From assembly GCA_946407745.1 (NCBI GenBank), contig CAMJPQ010000003.1, forward strand, positions 23,016-87,015: a stretch of DNA of 64,000 bases. The letters are read 5' to 3'. How positions within the stretch are numbered: position 1 is the stretch's first letter; each line of letters opens with the position of its first letter. The DNA is from an uncultured Clostridia bacterium. GTDB taxonomy: Bacteria; Bacillota; Clostridia; Christensenellales; Aristaeellaceae. Below are positions 52,816-60,614 of the stretch, piece after piece. Below the pieces are notes generated by a model, which saw only the letters and a program-made list of their open reading frames with translations, searched no databases and had not been told where the DNA came from. Made by a program: the position numbers and the translations under genes.

Positions 52816-53625
52816 ATGAAAAGACTTGGCATCATCGGAGTGGGCAACATGGGCGGCGCCATTTTCCGCGGGCTGCTGAACGCGGGCTATGTGAAGCCGG
52901 AACAGCTGGTGGTGTGTGACATGAACCGCGCGAACATGGAGGAGCTGGCCGAGGAGGTCTCCCCTGACGCGGTCTACTGCGCCACCGCGGCGGAGGTGGC
53001 CGAGCAGTGCGACACGCTGCTGCTGGCCGTCAAACCGCTGCACATGGAGGAGACCATCCGCTCGGTGGCCCCGTACCTTGAAGGCAAAAGCGTGATTTCC
53101 ATCGCGGCGGGCTGGACCTGCGCCATGCTGCGCGATGCCCTGAAGGACACCGGCGCGACCTTCCTGCGGGTGATGCCGAACACGCCTGCCATGGCAATGG
53201 AGGGAATGACCGCGCTGTGTGCGGAGCATACCCTCTCCGAAGCGGACTTCGCGTTCGCCAGGGGCATTTTCGACGCGGTGGGCCGAACTGTGGTGCTGCC
53301 CGAGAAGCAGTTTGACGGGGTAGTGGCCGTGTCCGGCTCCTCGCCCGCATATGTGTATATGCTCATCGACGCGATGGCGTGCGCGGCCGTAAAGGAAGGA
53401 ATTCGGCGAGACGTGGCGGTCGAAATGGCGGCTCAGTCCGTGCTGGGCAGCGCGCTGATGGTGCTGTCCACCGGTGAGCACCCGGCCCGCCTGAGGGACG
53501 CGGTCTGCTCCCCCGGCGGCACCACCATTGACGCGGTGGCCGTGCTGGAGCGGAAGGGCTTTGCCGCCGCGGTGATGGAAGCTATGAGCGCGTGCGCGGA
53601 AAAATCCCGCAGGATGGCGAAATAA
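52816..53625 (+). CDS. proC: Pyrroline-5-carboxylate reductase
   Basis: This 269-residue enzyme carries out the last step of proline synthesis, NAD(P)H reduction of pyrroline-5-carboxylate. The Rossmann loop is GIIGVGNMGGAIFRGLL, LLAVKP and RVMPNTPAMAMEGM follow, and the substrate region is SGSSPAYVYMLIDAMACA and SPGGTTIDAVAVLE. Length is standard. It lies 10 bp after hslU. proA and proB are not in the window. Confidence 0.97.
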   Translation: MKRLGIIGVGNMGGAIFRGLLNAGYVKPEQLVVCDMNRANMEELAEEVSPDAVYCATAAEVAEQCDTLLLAVKPLHMEETIRSVAPYLEGKSVISIAAGWTCAMLRDALKDTGATFLRVMPNTPAMAMEGMTALCAEHTLSEADFAFARGIFDAVGRTVVLPEKQFDGVVAVSGSSPAYVYMLIDAMACAAVKEGIRRDVAVEMAAQSVLGSALMVLSTGEHPARLRDAVCSPGGTTIDAVAVLERKGFAAAVMEAMSACAEKSRRMAK

Positions 53626-53655
53626 AGCCGCTGCCGCGCCTGTGCGCGGGCGGAT

Positions 53656-53684
53656 TTGCTTTTTGTCCCATGCCATGATATACT
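53656..53684 (+). promoter_or_regulatory. Promoter for darA-holB-ricT
   Basis: TTGCTT (53656-53661), 17-bp spacer, TATACT (53679-53684) with an extended -10 TG at 53676-53677, 49 bp before darA. Confidence 0.7.
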
Positions 53685-53733
53685 TTTGCTGCAAACAGCC
53701 TTTCCCATGATCCGCAGAGAGGAGTGGAGTAAC

Positions 53734-54063
53734 GTGAAGCTGATTATCGCAATTGTACAGGACGAGGACGCCAACAGGCTGATTTCCGAACTGATGAACG
53801 GTGGCTTCCGCGTGACGAAGCTGGCCTCCACGGGCGGCTTCCTGCGCGCGGGCAACACAACGCTGCTCATCGGCGTGGAGGACGCGCAGCTGGACGCCTG
53901 CCTGAAGGTTGTTGAAAAGGTGAGCCACAGCCGCAGACAGCTGGCAGCCGCGCCCTCGCCGGTCGGCGGCGGCGCTTCCTCCTTCACCTCTTTTCCCATC
54001 GAGGTGACGGTCGGCGGCGCGACGGTGTTTGTGCTGTCGGTTGAACAGTTTATTAAAATCTGA
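53734..54063 (+). CDS. darA: Cyclic-di-AMP receptor DarA (PstA), PII-like
   Basis: This 109-residue PII-like trimeric protein binds c-di-AMP. It begins at GTG 53734 (KLIIAIVQDEDANRL), followed by TKLASTGGFLRAGNTTLLIGVED and a long B-loop, then PIEVTVGGATVFVLSVEQF. All are typical of YaaQ/DarA. The earlier in-frame ATG at 53656 lies on the promoter. It is 5 bp before holB. A c-di-AMP synthase is not in the window. Confidence 0.95.
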   Translation: MKLIIAIVQDEDANRLISELMNGGFRVTKLASTGGFLRAGNTTLLIGVEDAQLDACLKVVEKVSHSRRQLAAAPSPVGGGASSFTSFPIEVTVGGATVFVLSVEQFIKI

Positions 54064-54068
54064 CCGCC

Positions 54069-55157
54069 ATGCGGAACATCACTCTGGCGGATTTTTCCCT
54101 GCAAAGCCCCTCCTGCGCGGCCTTTATACGCGCCATGCGGGAGGGCACACTGCCTCACGCGCTGCTGATTACGGGCGAGAGCGGCACGGGCAAGCGGACA
54201 CTGGCGCGCCTGTGCGCCATGTCGCTGCTGTGTGCCGCGGAGGACGGAGAGCGCCCCTGCGGAGTGTGCAATGCCTGCGTGCAGGTGCGGGAGGAAACGC
54301 ATCCGGATCTGTTTGTGCTGCGGCCGGAGGTGCCGCTGCGCGCCTCGGACAGGGCGGCGGACAAAAAGCCACGCAGGTATATTCCCGTGGATGACATCCG
54401 CGAGCTGGTGGCCAGAGCGGGGGAACACAGCTTTGAGGGGCGCGGCAGGGTGTTCCTGATTGAACAGGCGCACAGAATGAACGCGTCCGCGCAGAACGCG
54501 CTGCTCAAAACGCTGGAGGAGCCGGTGGCCGGTGTGACACTGCTGCTGGTGACGGACAGCCCCTCCCTGCTGCTGACGACAATCATCAGCCGCTGCAGGC
54601 GCGTGTCGCTGAGCCCATGGCCGACAGACTATGTGGAGAAGGAGCTGCGCGCGCAGGGTGTGGAAGAGGGACGCGCCAGACAGGCGGCGTACCTGAGCGG
54701 CGGCTCCATCGGCCAGGCGCTGCGCATGGCTGCCGACGAGGAATGGTTCGCGCTGCGCAAGCGGGTGATGGACGACTTCCTGGGCGTGGAAAGATACAGC
54801 CAGGTGCAGGAAATATCGGCCCGCTGGAAGCCGCGTCCCCCTAAGAAAAAGGAAGACGCAGAGGAAGAAGAGGGCGAAAGCGGCGGCGACGCGCTGTTTG
54901 ACGTGCTGGATGAGCTGACGCGCACCGCGCTGATGACGCGGCTTGGCCAGGCGGATGCGGCGCTGCTGGAGGGCTGCCCGGAGGCGTGGCGGCGCATGGC
55001 CGGCGAAGCGCCGCTGGCCACCTTCAGCGCGCTGGCGGACGCGGTGGCTCAGGCCAGGCGGCTGAGAGAGAGCAACGTGACCTGGCAGGCAGCGGTAGAC
55101 AGGCTGCTGTTCACCTTCGCCAGGACACTGCAACCATATCGGAGGAGACATGATTAA
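54069..55157 (+). CDS. holB: DNA polymerase III delta' subunit
   Basis: This 362-residue clamp-loader subunit has an AAA+ fold: P-loop GESGTGKRT, a zinc module beginning CGVCNAC, HRMNASAQNALLKTLEEP and SRCRRV. A Glu/Lys-rich low-complexity loop (PPKKKEDAEEEEGES) near residue 260 is longer than usual. It overlaps ricT by 8 bp. In Bacillus yaaR lies between darA and holB; here it is missing. Confidence 0.95.
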   Translation: MRNITLADFSLQSPSCAAFIRAMREGTLPHALLITGESGTGKRTLARLCAMSLLCAAEDGERPCGVCNACVQVREETHPDLFVLRPEVPLRASDRAADKKPRRYIPVDDIRELVARAGEHSFEGRGRVFLIEQAHRMNASAQNALLKTLEEPVAGVTLLLVTDSPSLLLTTIISRCRRVSLSPWPTDYVEKELRAQGVEEGRARQAAYLSGGSIGQALRMAADEEWFALRKRVMDDFLGVERYSQVQEISARWKPRPPKKKEDAEEEEGESGGDALFDVLDELTRTALMTRLGQADAALLEGCPEAWRRMAGEAPLATFSALADAVAQARRLRESNVTWQAAVDRLLFTFARTLQPYRRRHD

Positions 55158-56313
55158 GATCATAGGCGTCCGCTTTGCGGAGGCCGGCAAGGTTTATTAT
55201 TTTGATCCCGGGGAGTGCGAAATTGAAGCGGGCAGCCACGTTGTGGTGGAAACCGCCCGCGGTGTATCCCTGGGTGAGGTGGTCCTGGGCGCCCGCGAGG
55301 TGGAGGAGAGCCGGCTGGCGGCGCCCCTGCGCGGCATCATGCGGGTGGCGACTGAGGAGGATGTGAACCACGCGGAGGCCAACAGCCGCGCGGAGCAGGA
55401 GGCCTTTGAGATCTGCCAGCGCAAGATCAAAGAGCACCAGATGGACATGAAGCTGGTCAACGCGGAGATCGCCTTTGACAACAGCCGCATCCTCTTCAAT
55501 TTTACCGCCAACGGCCGGGTCGATTTCCGCTCGCTGGTCAAGGATCTGGCCAGCGTGTTCCACACGCGCATCGAGCTGCGGCAGATTGGCGCGAGGGATG
55601 AGGCGCGGATGCTGGGCGGGCTTGGCCCCTGCGGCCGGCCGATTTGCTGCGGCGCGTTTCTGACAGAGATGCAGCCGGTGTCGATCAAGATGGCCAAGGA
55701 CCAGAACCTGTCGCTGAACCCCACCAAAATCAGCGGCATCTGCGGGCGGCTGATGTGCTGCCTGAAATACGAGCAGGACAGCTACGAGCAGACCCGCCGC
55801 CGCATGCCGAAGATCGGGCGGGAAGTAGAGACCCCGGACGGGAAGGGCACGGTGACGGAGCTGAATGTGGTCAGGGAGACCGTGCGTGTGCGCCTGATGA
55901 AGGGCGACACGGCGGAGGAAAAGGACTTCCGCCTGGAAGAGCTGACAAAGCTGGCCCCGCAGCGTGAGCAGGCGCCTGCTGAGGAAGCGCCCCATGAGGA
56001 GCAGAAGGGCGAGGAGACCGCAGAGGAGCGCCGCGCGCCTGTGCGCAGGGAGCGCAGGCAGCAGAGCGCGGCCCCGCGCCCTGTGCGCCGCCAGAATCCC
56101 ACCGCGCCGGATGAGGCTGCGCCGGACCCGGTGGCGCCGCGCGCAGAGCGGAAGCCCAGGCCGAAGCATGTGAACATCACCGCGCCGGATGAAGCCGCGC
56201 CTGATTTTATCGCCGTGGCTGCGCCGCCTGCGCAGCATGCGCCTGCCCAGAACAGCTGGCGCGAGCAGCTGGCCAGGGCGAAGGAAAAGGCACAGCAGGC
56301 GGAAGAAACGTGA
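55150..56313 (+). CDS. ricT: PSP1-domain protein RicT (YaaT)
   Basis: This 387-residue PSP1 protein is a Ric-complex partner that stimulates RNase Y mRNA processing and Spo0A phosphorelay in Bacillus. The iron-sulfur Cys cluster is visible in GPCGRPICCGAFLTE and ICGRLMCCLKYEQ. Residues 1-265 match the family; 266-387 are an extra Pro/Ala/Glu-rich tail with APDEAAPD twice. Bacillus YaaT lacks such a tail. It is coupled to holB. Confidence 0.94.
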   Translation: MIKIIGVRFAEAGKVYYFDPGECEIEAGSHVVVETARGVSLGEVVLGAREVEESRLAAPLRGIMRVATEEDVNHAEANSRAEQEAFEICQRKIKEHQMDMKLVNAEIAFDNSRILFNFTANGRVDFRSLVKDLASVFHTRIELRQIGARDEARMLGGLGPCGRPICCGAFLTEMQPVSIKMAKDQNLSLNPTKISGICGRLMCCLKYEQDSYEQTRRRMPKIGREVETPDGKGTVTELNVVRETVRVRLMKGDTAEEKDFRLEELTKLAPQREQAPAEEAPHEEQKGEETAEERRAPVRRERRQQSAAPRPVRRQNPTAPDEAAPDPVAPRAERKPRPKHVNITAPDEAAPDFIAVAAPPAQHAPAQNSWREQLARAKEKAQQAEET

Positions 56314-56415
56314 CAGCGGTGTAACATATTTGCTGAAAGTGTTTCAAAAGAATAAAAAAACACTGCGGATACACGAACAATGCACGGCAAGTGTGTTTTG
56401 CGAGACAAAAAGCGC

Positions 56416-56444
56416 TTGCAATTTCCATTTTTTGATGCTATAAT
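56416..56444 (+). promoter_or_regulatory. Promoter for secreted acidic protein
   Basis: TTGCAA (56416-56421), 17-bp spacer, perfect TATAAT (56439-56444) with extended -10 TG. The leader is about 120 nt. Confidence 0.85.
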
Positions 56445-56570
56445 GCCTGCTGTGGATACGTGGTATCCCTGAAACAGTTCCTCCACTCCGCAGAGCAATC
56501 AGATCACGACTGTGAATGCAGGGTGAAATTCTGAGGACAAAATTTTATGAAGGAAAGGAAGTTGTTCCCC

Positions 56571-57080
56571 ATGAAAAAGTTTGTTGCTCTGCTGCTGGCT
56601 GCCATGATGGTGCTCTCCTGCGTTGCGGCGCTGGCCGAGTCCCCCAAGAAGGAAGACCTGATTGATCTGATCGATCCGCCGGAATTCTTTGAGAAGGCCG
56701 AGACCCAGGAAAAGGCGGAAGAGCTGCTGCATAAGCTGGAAGGCACTGAGCTGGATGGCGAGCTGGACGAGGAAGACCTCGAAAAGCTGGCTGAGATCTT
56801 CGGCGAGGCCGAGTATGAAGTTGCCGAGGCGATCGAGCTGAAGATCACCGCTGCCGGCAATGGCGAGCCTGTGAAGGTCACCTTCAAGTTCCCCACCAAC
56901 TTCGCTGGCAAGACCGTTGCCGTGCTGTTCGACCTGGACACCGAGCATGAAGTGGTTCCCGCCACCGCCAACGAAGACGGCACCGTGACTGTGGAATTCC
57001 AGCCTGAGCTGCTTCAGAAGCTGGCCGACTATTGCGCCGCCAACGGCAGCGTGGTCGCCCTGTTCCTGATCAACAAGTAA
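56571..57080 (+). CDS. Small secreted acidic protein of unknown function
   Basis: This 169-residue protein has a signal peptide (residues 1-22, MKKFVALLLAAMMVLS..., cleavage after ALA). The mature part begins with a Glu/Lys-rich helical region (KAETQEKAEELLHKLEGTELD) and ends in a beta-rich Ig-like part (VKVTFKFPTNFAGKTVAVLFD) with HEVVPATANEDGTVTVEF. The start at 56571 is preferred because it begins the signal peptide; an in-frame ATG at 56547 has no ribosome-binding site. The final domain resembles Firmicutes export-associated Ig/fibronectin-like folds. Function unknown; strong promoter and terminator suggest high expression. Confidence 0.88.
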   Translation: MKKFVALLLAAMMVLSCVAALAESPKKEDLIDLIDPPEFFEKAETQEKAEELLHKLEGTELDGELDEEDLEKLAEIFGEAEYEVAEAIELKITAAGNGEPVKVTFKFPTNFAGKTVAVLFDLDTEHEVVPATANEDGTVTVEFQPELLQKLADYCAANGSVVALFLINK

Positions 57081-57097
57081 TTCATCTTTCAAACAAT

Positions 57098-57128
57098 CGC
57101 GCAGTGCCTTGCGGCATTGCGCGTTTTT
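57098..57128 (+). terminator. Terminator of secreted acidic protein gene
   Basis: An 11-bp stem (57098-57108 with 57113-57123), 4-nt loop, TTTTT, 17 bp after the stop. Confidence 0.9.
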
Positions 57129-57145
57129 ATTTTTTCTGCTAAGAT
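57117..57145 (+). promoter_or_regulatory. Candidate promoter for exonuclease III gene
   Basis: TTGCGC (57117-57122), 17-bp spacer, TAAGAT (57140-57145) with extended TG. The -35 lies inside the preceding terminator stem. Confidence 0.45.
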
Positions 57146-57181
57146 AGAGCACGGAAAAAGACGGGGAAGGACGCGGAACAG

Positions 57182-57970
57182 ATGAAACTGATCTCATGGA
57201 ATGTAAACGGCCTGCGGGCGGCGCTGGGTAAAGGGTTCGAGGAGACGTGCCGAGCACTGGACGCCGATGTATACTGCCTGCAGGAAACGAAATGCCAGCC
57301 GGACCAGGTGTCGCTGAACCTGCCGGGGTGGCAGGCCTGCTTTAACAGCGCGGAAAAGAAGGGCTATTCCGGTACGGCCATCCTCACGCGCGTGCCGCCG
57401 CTGCAGGTGACCTATGGCATCGGGGTGGATGAATTTGACCATGAGGGCCGCGTCATCACCATGGAAATGAAAGACTTTTACCTCGTGACCGTGTACACAC
57501 CGAACAGTCAGGATGGCCTGGCCCGGCTGGACTGGCGCATGCGGTGGGAGGACGCCTTCCTTTCGTACCTGAAGAAGCTGGAGGAAAGCAAGCCGGTTGT
57601 TTTCTGCGGCGACCTGAATGTGGCGCACAGGGAAATCGACCTGAAAAACCCCTCGACAAACCGCCGCAACCCGGGCTTTACCGATGAGGAGAGGGAAAAG
57701 ATGTCCCGCCTGCTGGAAAACGGCTTTGTGGACACCTTCCGCTATTTCTATCCGGACGCGCGGGACCGCTACAGCTGGTGGAGCTACCGTTTCCACGCGC
57801 GGGAGAAAAACGTGGGCTGGCGCATTGACTACTTCATTGTGTCTGAATCGCTGAAGAGCCGCCTTGTTTCGGCGGATATACACAATGAAATATACGGCTC
57901 GGACCACTGCCCCGTGGAGCTGGTGATTTCTGACAGCGCTCGTTGCGAAAATGCAGAAAGTGTGGTATGA
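57182..57970 (+). CDS. xth: Exodeoxyribonuclease III
   Basis: This 262-residue AP endonuclease/3' exonuclease of the Xth family acts in base-excision repair. It has SWNVNGLRAAL, the metal Glu in CLQETKCQPDQV, VYTPNSQ, GDLNVAH, RIDYFIVS and the catalytic SDHCPVELVI. Length is standard (about 250-270). It is 25 bp before rfbD. Confidence 0.96.
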   Translation: MKLISWNVNGLRAALGKGFEETCRALDADVYCLQETKCQPDQVSLNLPGWQACFNSAEKKGYSGTAILTRVPPLQVTYGIGVDEFDHEGRVITMEMKDFYLVTVYTPNSQDGLARLDWRMRWEDAFLSYLKKLEESKPVVFCGDLNVAHREIDLKNPSTNRRNPGFTDEEREKMSRLLENGFVDTFRYFYPDARDRYSWWSYRFHAREKNVGWRIDYFIVSESLKSRLVSADIHNEIYGSDHCPVELVISDSARCENAESVV

Positions 57971-57995
57971 TGCCTTACCGAGGGGATGATACAGA

Positions 57996-58880
57996 ATGAA
58001 GGTGCTGGTGACCGGCGCGTCCGGGCAGCTGGGGTCTGAGGTGGTGGCAGAGCTGCGCCGCCGCCGCGATGAGCCCATTGCCGCTGACATGGCGGATTTC
58101 GACCTGACCGACCCGGCAATGGTATCTGCCTATCTGCGGGAGACAAAGCCAAACGCCGTGATTCACTGTGCGGCCTACACCGCGGTGGACAAGGCGGAGA
58201 CAGAGCCCGCACTGTGCAGCGCGGTGAATGCGGGCGGCACGCTGAATATTGTGCGCGCCTGCCTGGAGACAGACGCCAAGCTGCTGTATGTGTCCACGGA
58301 TTATGTTTTTGCGGGTGAGGGAGAAGCGCCCCACAGCGTCAATGACCAGAAAAACCCGCGCAATGTATACGGGCTGAGCAAGCTGCAGGGGGAGGAAGCC
58401 ATCCGCAGCCTGATGAAGCGTTATTTCATTGTGCGCACATCCTGGGTGTACGGGGCAAACGGGCAGAACTTTGTGAAGACAATCCGCCGCATCGCCAGGG
58501 AGAAGAAGGAAATACGAGTGGTCTGTGACCAGGTCGGCAGCCCGACCTACGCGCCTGACCTGGCCGCGCTGCTGGTCGCCATGGTGCACAGCAACAAATA
58601 CGGCATCTATCACGCCACCGGGGAGGGCGAGTGCTCCTGGGCGGATTTTGCCGGGGCCATCATCAGGGAAAGCGGTCTGAAGTGCCGCGTGCGGCGCGTC
58701 ACCTCCGCGGAGTACCGCACACTGGCCAGGCGGCCGCTCAACTCACGCCTGTCAAAGGACAGCCTGGATGAGGCGGGCTTCCCGCGCCTGCCCGCGTGGG
58801 AGGACGGACTGAATAGAATGCTGGCCGAGCTGGAGACAAAGGAGAAGGATACAGGCATTGATACATCCCGCGCGCAATAA
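57996..58880 (+). CDS. rfbD: dTDP-4-dehydrorhamnose reductase
   Basis: This 294-residue short-chain reductase makes dTDP-L-rhamnose for cell-surface polysaccharide. The NADPH loop is TGASGQLGSEV, and YVSTDYVFAGEGEAP and the catalytic NVYGLSKLQGE (Tyr and Lys) follow. HATGEGECSWADFA and NSRLSKDSL are typical of the family. rfbA, rfbB and rfbC are not next to it. It produces rhamnose for the cell surface, whereas the locus at 21792 breaks rhamnose down. Confidence 0.94.
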   Translation: MKVLVTGASGQLGSEVVAELRRRRDEPIAADMADFDLTDPAMVSAYLRETKPNAVIHCAAYTAVDKAETEPALCSAVNAGGTLNIVRACLETDAKLLYVSTDYVFAGEGEAPHSVNDQKNPRNVYGLSKLQGEEAIRSLMKRYFIVRTSWVYGANGQNFVKTIRRIAREKKEIRVVCDQVGSPTYAPDLAALLVAMVHSNKYGIYHATGEGECSWADFAGAIIRESGLKCRVRRVTSAEYRTLARRPLNSRLSKDSLDEAGFPRLPAWEDGLNRMLAELETKEKDTGIDTSRAQ

Positions 58881-58892
58881 CCGCGCGGGATG
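58864..58892 (+). terminator. rfbD terminator hairpin
   Basis: An 11-bp perfect stem (58864-58874 with 58882-58892). The rfbD stop codon lies at the loop. A T-run follows only at 58912-58920. Confidence 0.7.
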
Positions 58893-58940
58893 CGCTGTCT
58901 GTGCCGGGCTGTTTTTTTTTCTCAAAACAGCCAAATTCTC

Positions 58941-58970
58941 TTTACTTGAACCCTTTGATTATGCTATAAT
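58941..58970 (+). promoter_or_regulatory. Promoter for rnf operon
   Basis: A perfect TATAAT (58965-58970) with extended -10 TG (58962-58963). The -35 is a weak TTTACT (58941-58946) at 18 bp. Confidence 0.75.
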
Positions 58971-58979
58971 TACATTAAA

Positions 58980-59040
58980 TATCCCTGCCATGGCATCATT
59001 GCGCCCGAAGCGCTGCGGCCAATGGCAGCGGTATGGGATA
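58980..59040 (+). promoter_or_regulatory. Structured 5' leader hairpin of rnf mRNA
   Basis: Starts at the expected transcription start. The outer stem is TATCCC (58980-58985) with GGGATA (59035-59040). The long inner stem is TGCCATGGC (58986-58994) with GCC and ATGGCA (59018-59027), one bulged A. The apical stem is GCGC with GCGC (59001-59004 with 59010-59013). A further 180 nt to rnfC hold a GAGGAG sequence with no ORF and a small GCCCT/AGGGC hairpin. No known riboswitch is recognised. Confidence 0.55.
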
Positions 59041-59219
59041 AAACGAGGAGCTTTCAATCAATAACCCGGGCGATGCGCCGGCCTGATTCTTCCGGACAGT
59101 GCTGTGCGGGCGCCGCAGTTGCTTTCCATTCCGCCCTGTGAGGGCAGATTCATGCTGCGCAGACGGCGGAGTGCGGGTTCTTGACGTGAAATCAACGGTA
59201 GGAAAGGGGACGAGGTGCC

Positions 59220-60614
59220 GTGTTCAAACCACGTCTTTTCCCTGGCGGAGTGCATCCGCACGAGGGCGTGAACGGCAAGGAGGTCAACAAGGGCAACGCG
59301 ATCAGAGAACTGCCCGCGCCGGAGCGGGTGGTGATCCCGCTCAGCCAGCATATAGGTGCTCCGGCAAAACCTGTGGTGGCCAAGGGAGACCATGTGCTGA
59401 TGGGCCAGGTCATCGCTGAGGCCGGCGGCTTTGTGTCCGCGCCGGTGCATTCCTCCGTGTCCGGCACCGTGGCCGAAATCAGCACGGTGAAGCTGTGCAA
59501 CGGCAATGAGACGCAGGCCATCACCATTGTCAACGATTTTAAGGACGAGTGGGTGGAGCTGCACCCCGCCGAGCACCCTGAAACGCTGTCCCAGGCAGAG
59601 CTTCAGTCCATCGTGCGCGGAGCGGGCATCGTCGGCATGGGCGGTGCGACCTTCCCCACGGCGGTGAAGCTGACCCCGGCCAGCGGAAAGGTGATTGAGA
59701 AATTCATTCTCAACGGCGCGGAATGCGAACCCTATCTGACCGCCGACCATCGCCTGATGCTGGAAAAGCCTGTGCAGATCATTGACGGCCTGCGGCTGAT
59801 GATGCTTTCCTTCGGTGTGAAGGAGGCGGTGATTGGCATTGAAGACAATAAGAAGGATGCCATCGCCGCCATGAAGGCCGCCTGCAGGGACGTAGAGGGC
59901 ATTCGCGTGCAGGCCTTGCCGGTGCGCTATCCCCAGGGCGGTGAAAAACAGCTGATCTACGCCATCACCCGGCGCGAGGTGCCGGCCGGCGGCCTGCCCA
60001 TTGATGTGGGCTGCGTGGTGTGCAACGTGGGCACGGTCTACGCCATCCAGCAGGCGATTCGCGAGGGAAAGCCGCTGGTGCAGCGCGTGGTGACCGCCGG
60101 CGGACTGATGAACAACCCCGGCAATTATCTGGTGCGCGTCGGCACGCGGGTGCGCTCTCTCATTGAGGCGTGCGGCGGCGTGAAGCCCGAGGTCAGGCAG
60201 CTGGTCAACGGCGGCCCGATGATGGGCGTCGCCTTCAACGATGTTGACGCGCCGATCACCAAGGGCACCAGCGGCATCCTGGCCCTGGGGCCGGAAGCGA
60301 TTGACCCGCCGGAGGGGCCGTGCATCCGCTGCGGCAGGTGCATGCGCCACTGCCCCATGAAGCTGCTGCCTGTGCACATGGACCAGAATGTGCGCGACGA
60401 GAATTACGAAGAGGCGGAGCGCCTGGGCATCATGAGCTGCATTGAGTGCGGCGCCTGCACCTATGTATGCCCCGCCAAGCGGATGCTCACACAGTCCTTC
60501 CGCATGGGCAAAAAGGTCATCGCCGCGCGCCAGCGCGCCGCGAAGGAAATCGCCCAGAAGGCGCAGGAAGAGCTGAAGAAGGAACAGGAAGCCGCGGGAA
60601 AGGAGGCCAAATAA
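59220..60614 (+). CDS. rnfC: Rnf complex subunit RnfC
   Basis: This 464-residue NADH/FMN-binding and iron-sulfur subunit is the peripheral electron exit or entry of the Rnf complex, which couples ferredoxin:NAD+ redox to Na+ or H+ transport. GGVHPHEG lies at the N-terminus. The FMN/NADH region is GIVGMGGATFPTAVKL and NGAECEPYLTADHRLM, and two [4Fe-4S] ligands groups are CIRCGRCMRHCP and CIECGACTYVCP. The start is GTG 59220 after GACGAGGTGCC. The C-terminus is Lys/Glu/Ala rich. Confidence 0.97.
   Translation: MFKPRLFPGGVHPHEGVNGKEVNKGNAIRELPAPERVVIPLSQHIGAPAKPVVAKGDHVLMGQVIAEAGGFVSAPVHSSVSGTVAEISTVKLCNGNETQAITIVNDFKDEWVELHPAEHPETLSQAELQSIVRGAGIVGMGGATFPTAVKLTPASGKVIEKFILNGAECEPYLTADHRLMLEKPVQIIDGLRLMMLSFGVKEAVIGIEDNKKDAIAAMKAACRDVEGIRVQALPVRYPQGGEKQLIYAITRREVPAGGLPIDVGCVVCNVGTVYAIQQAIREGKPLVQRVVTAGGLMNNPGNYLVRVGTRVRSLIEACGGVKPEVRQLVNGGPMMGVAFNDVDAPITKGTSGILALGPEAIDPPEGPCIRCGRCMRHCPMKLLPVHMDQNVRDENYEEAERLGIMSCIECGACTYVCPAKRMLTQSFRMGKKVIAARQRAAKEIAQKAQEELKKEQEAAGKEAK

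Noticed and set aside
58858..59064. Small ORF upstream of rnfC
   Set aside because: No ribosome-binding site at a start codon; the region folds as RNA and overlaps the promoter.
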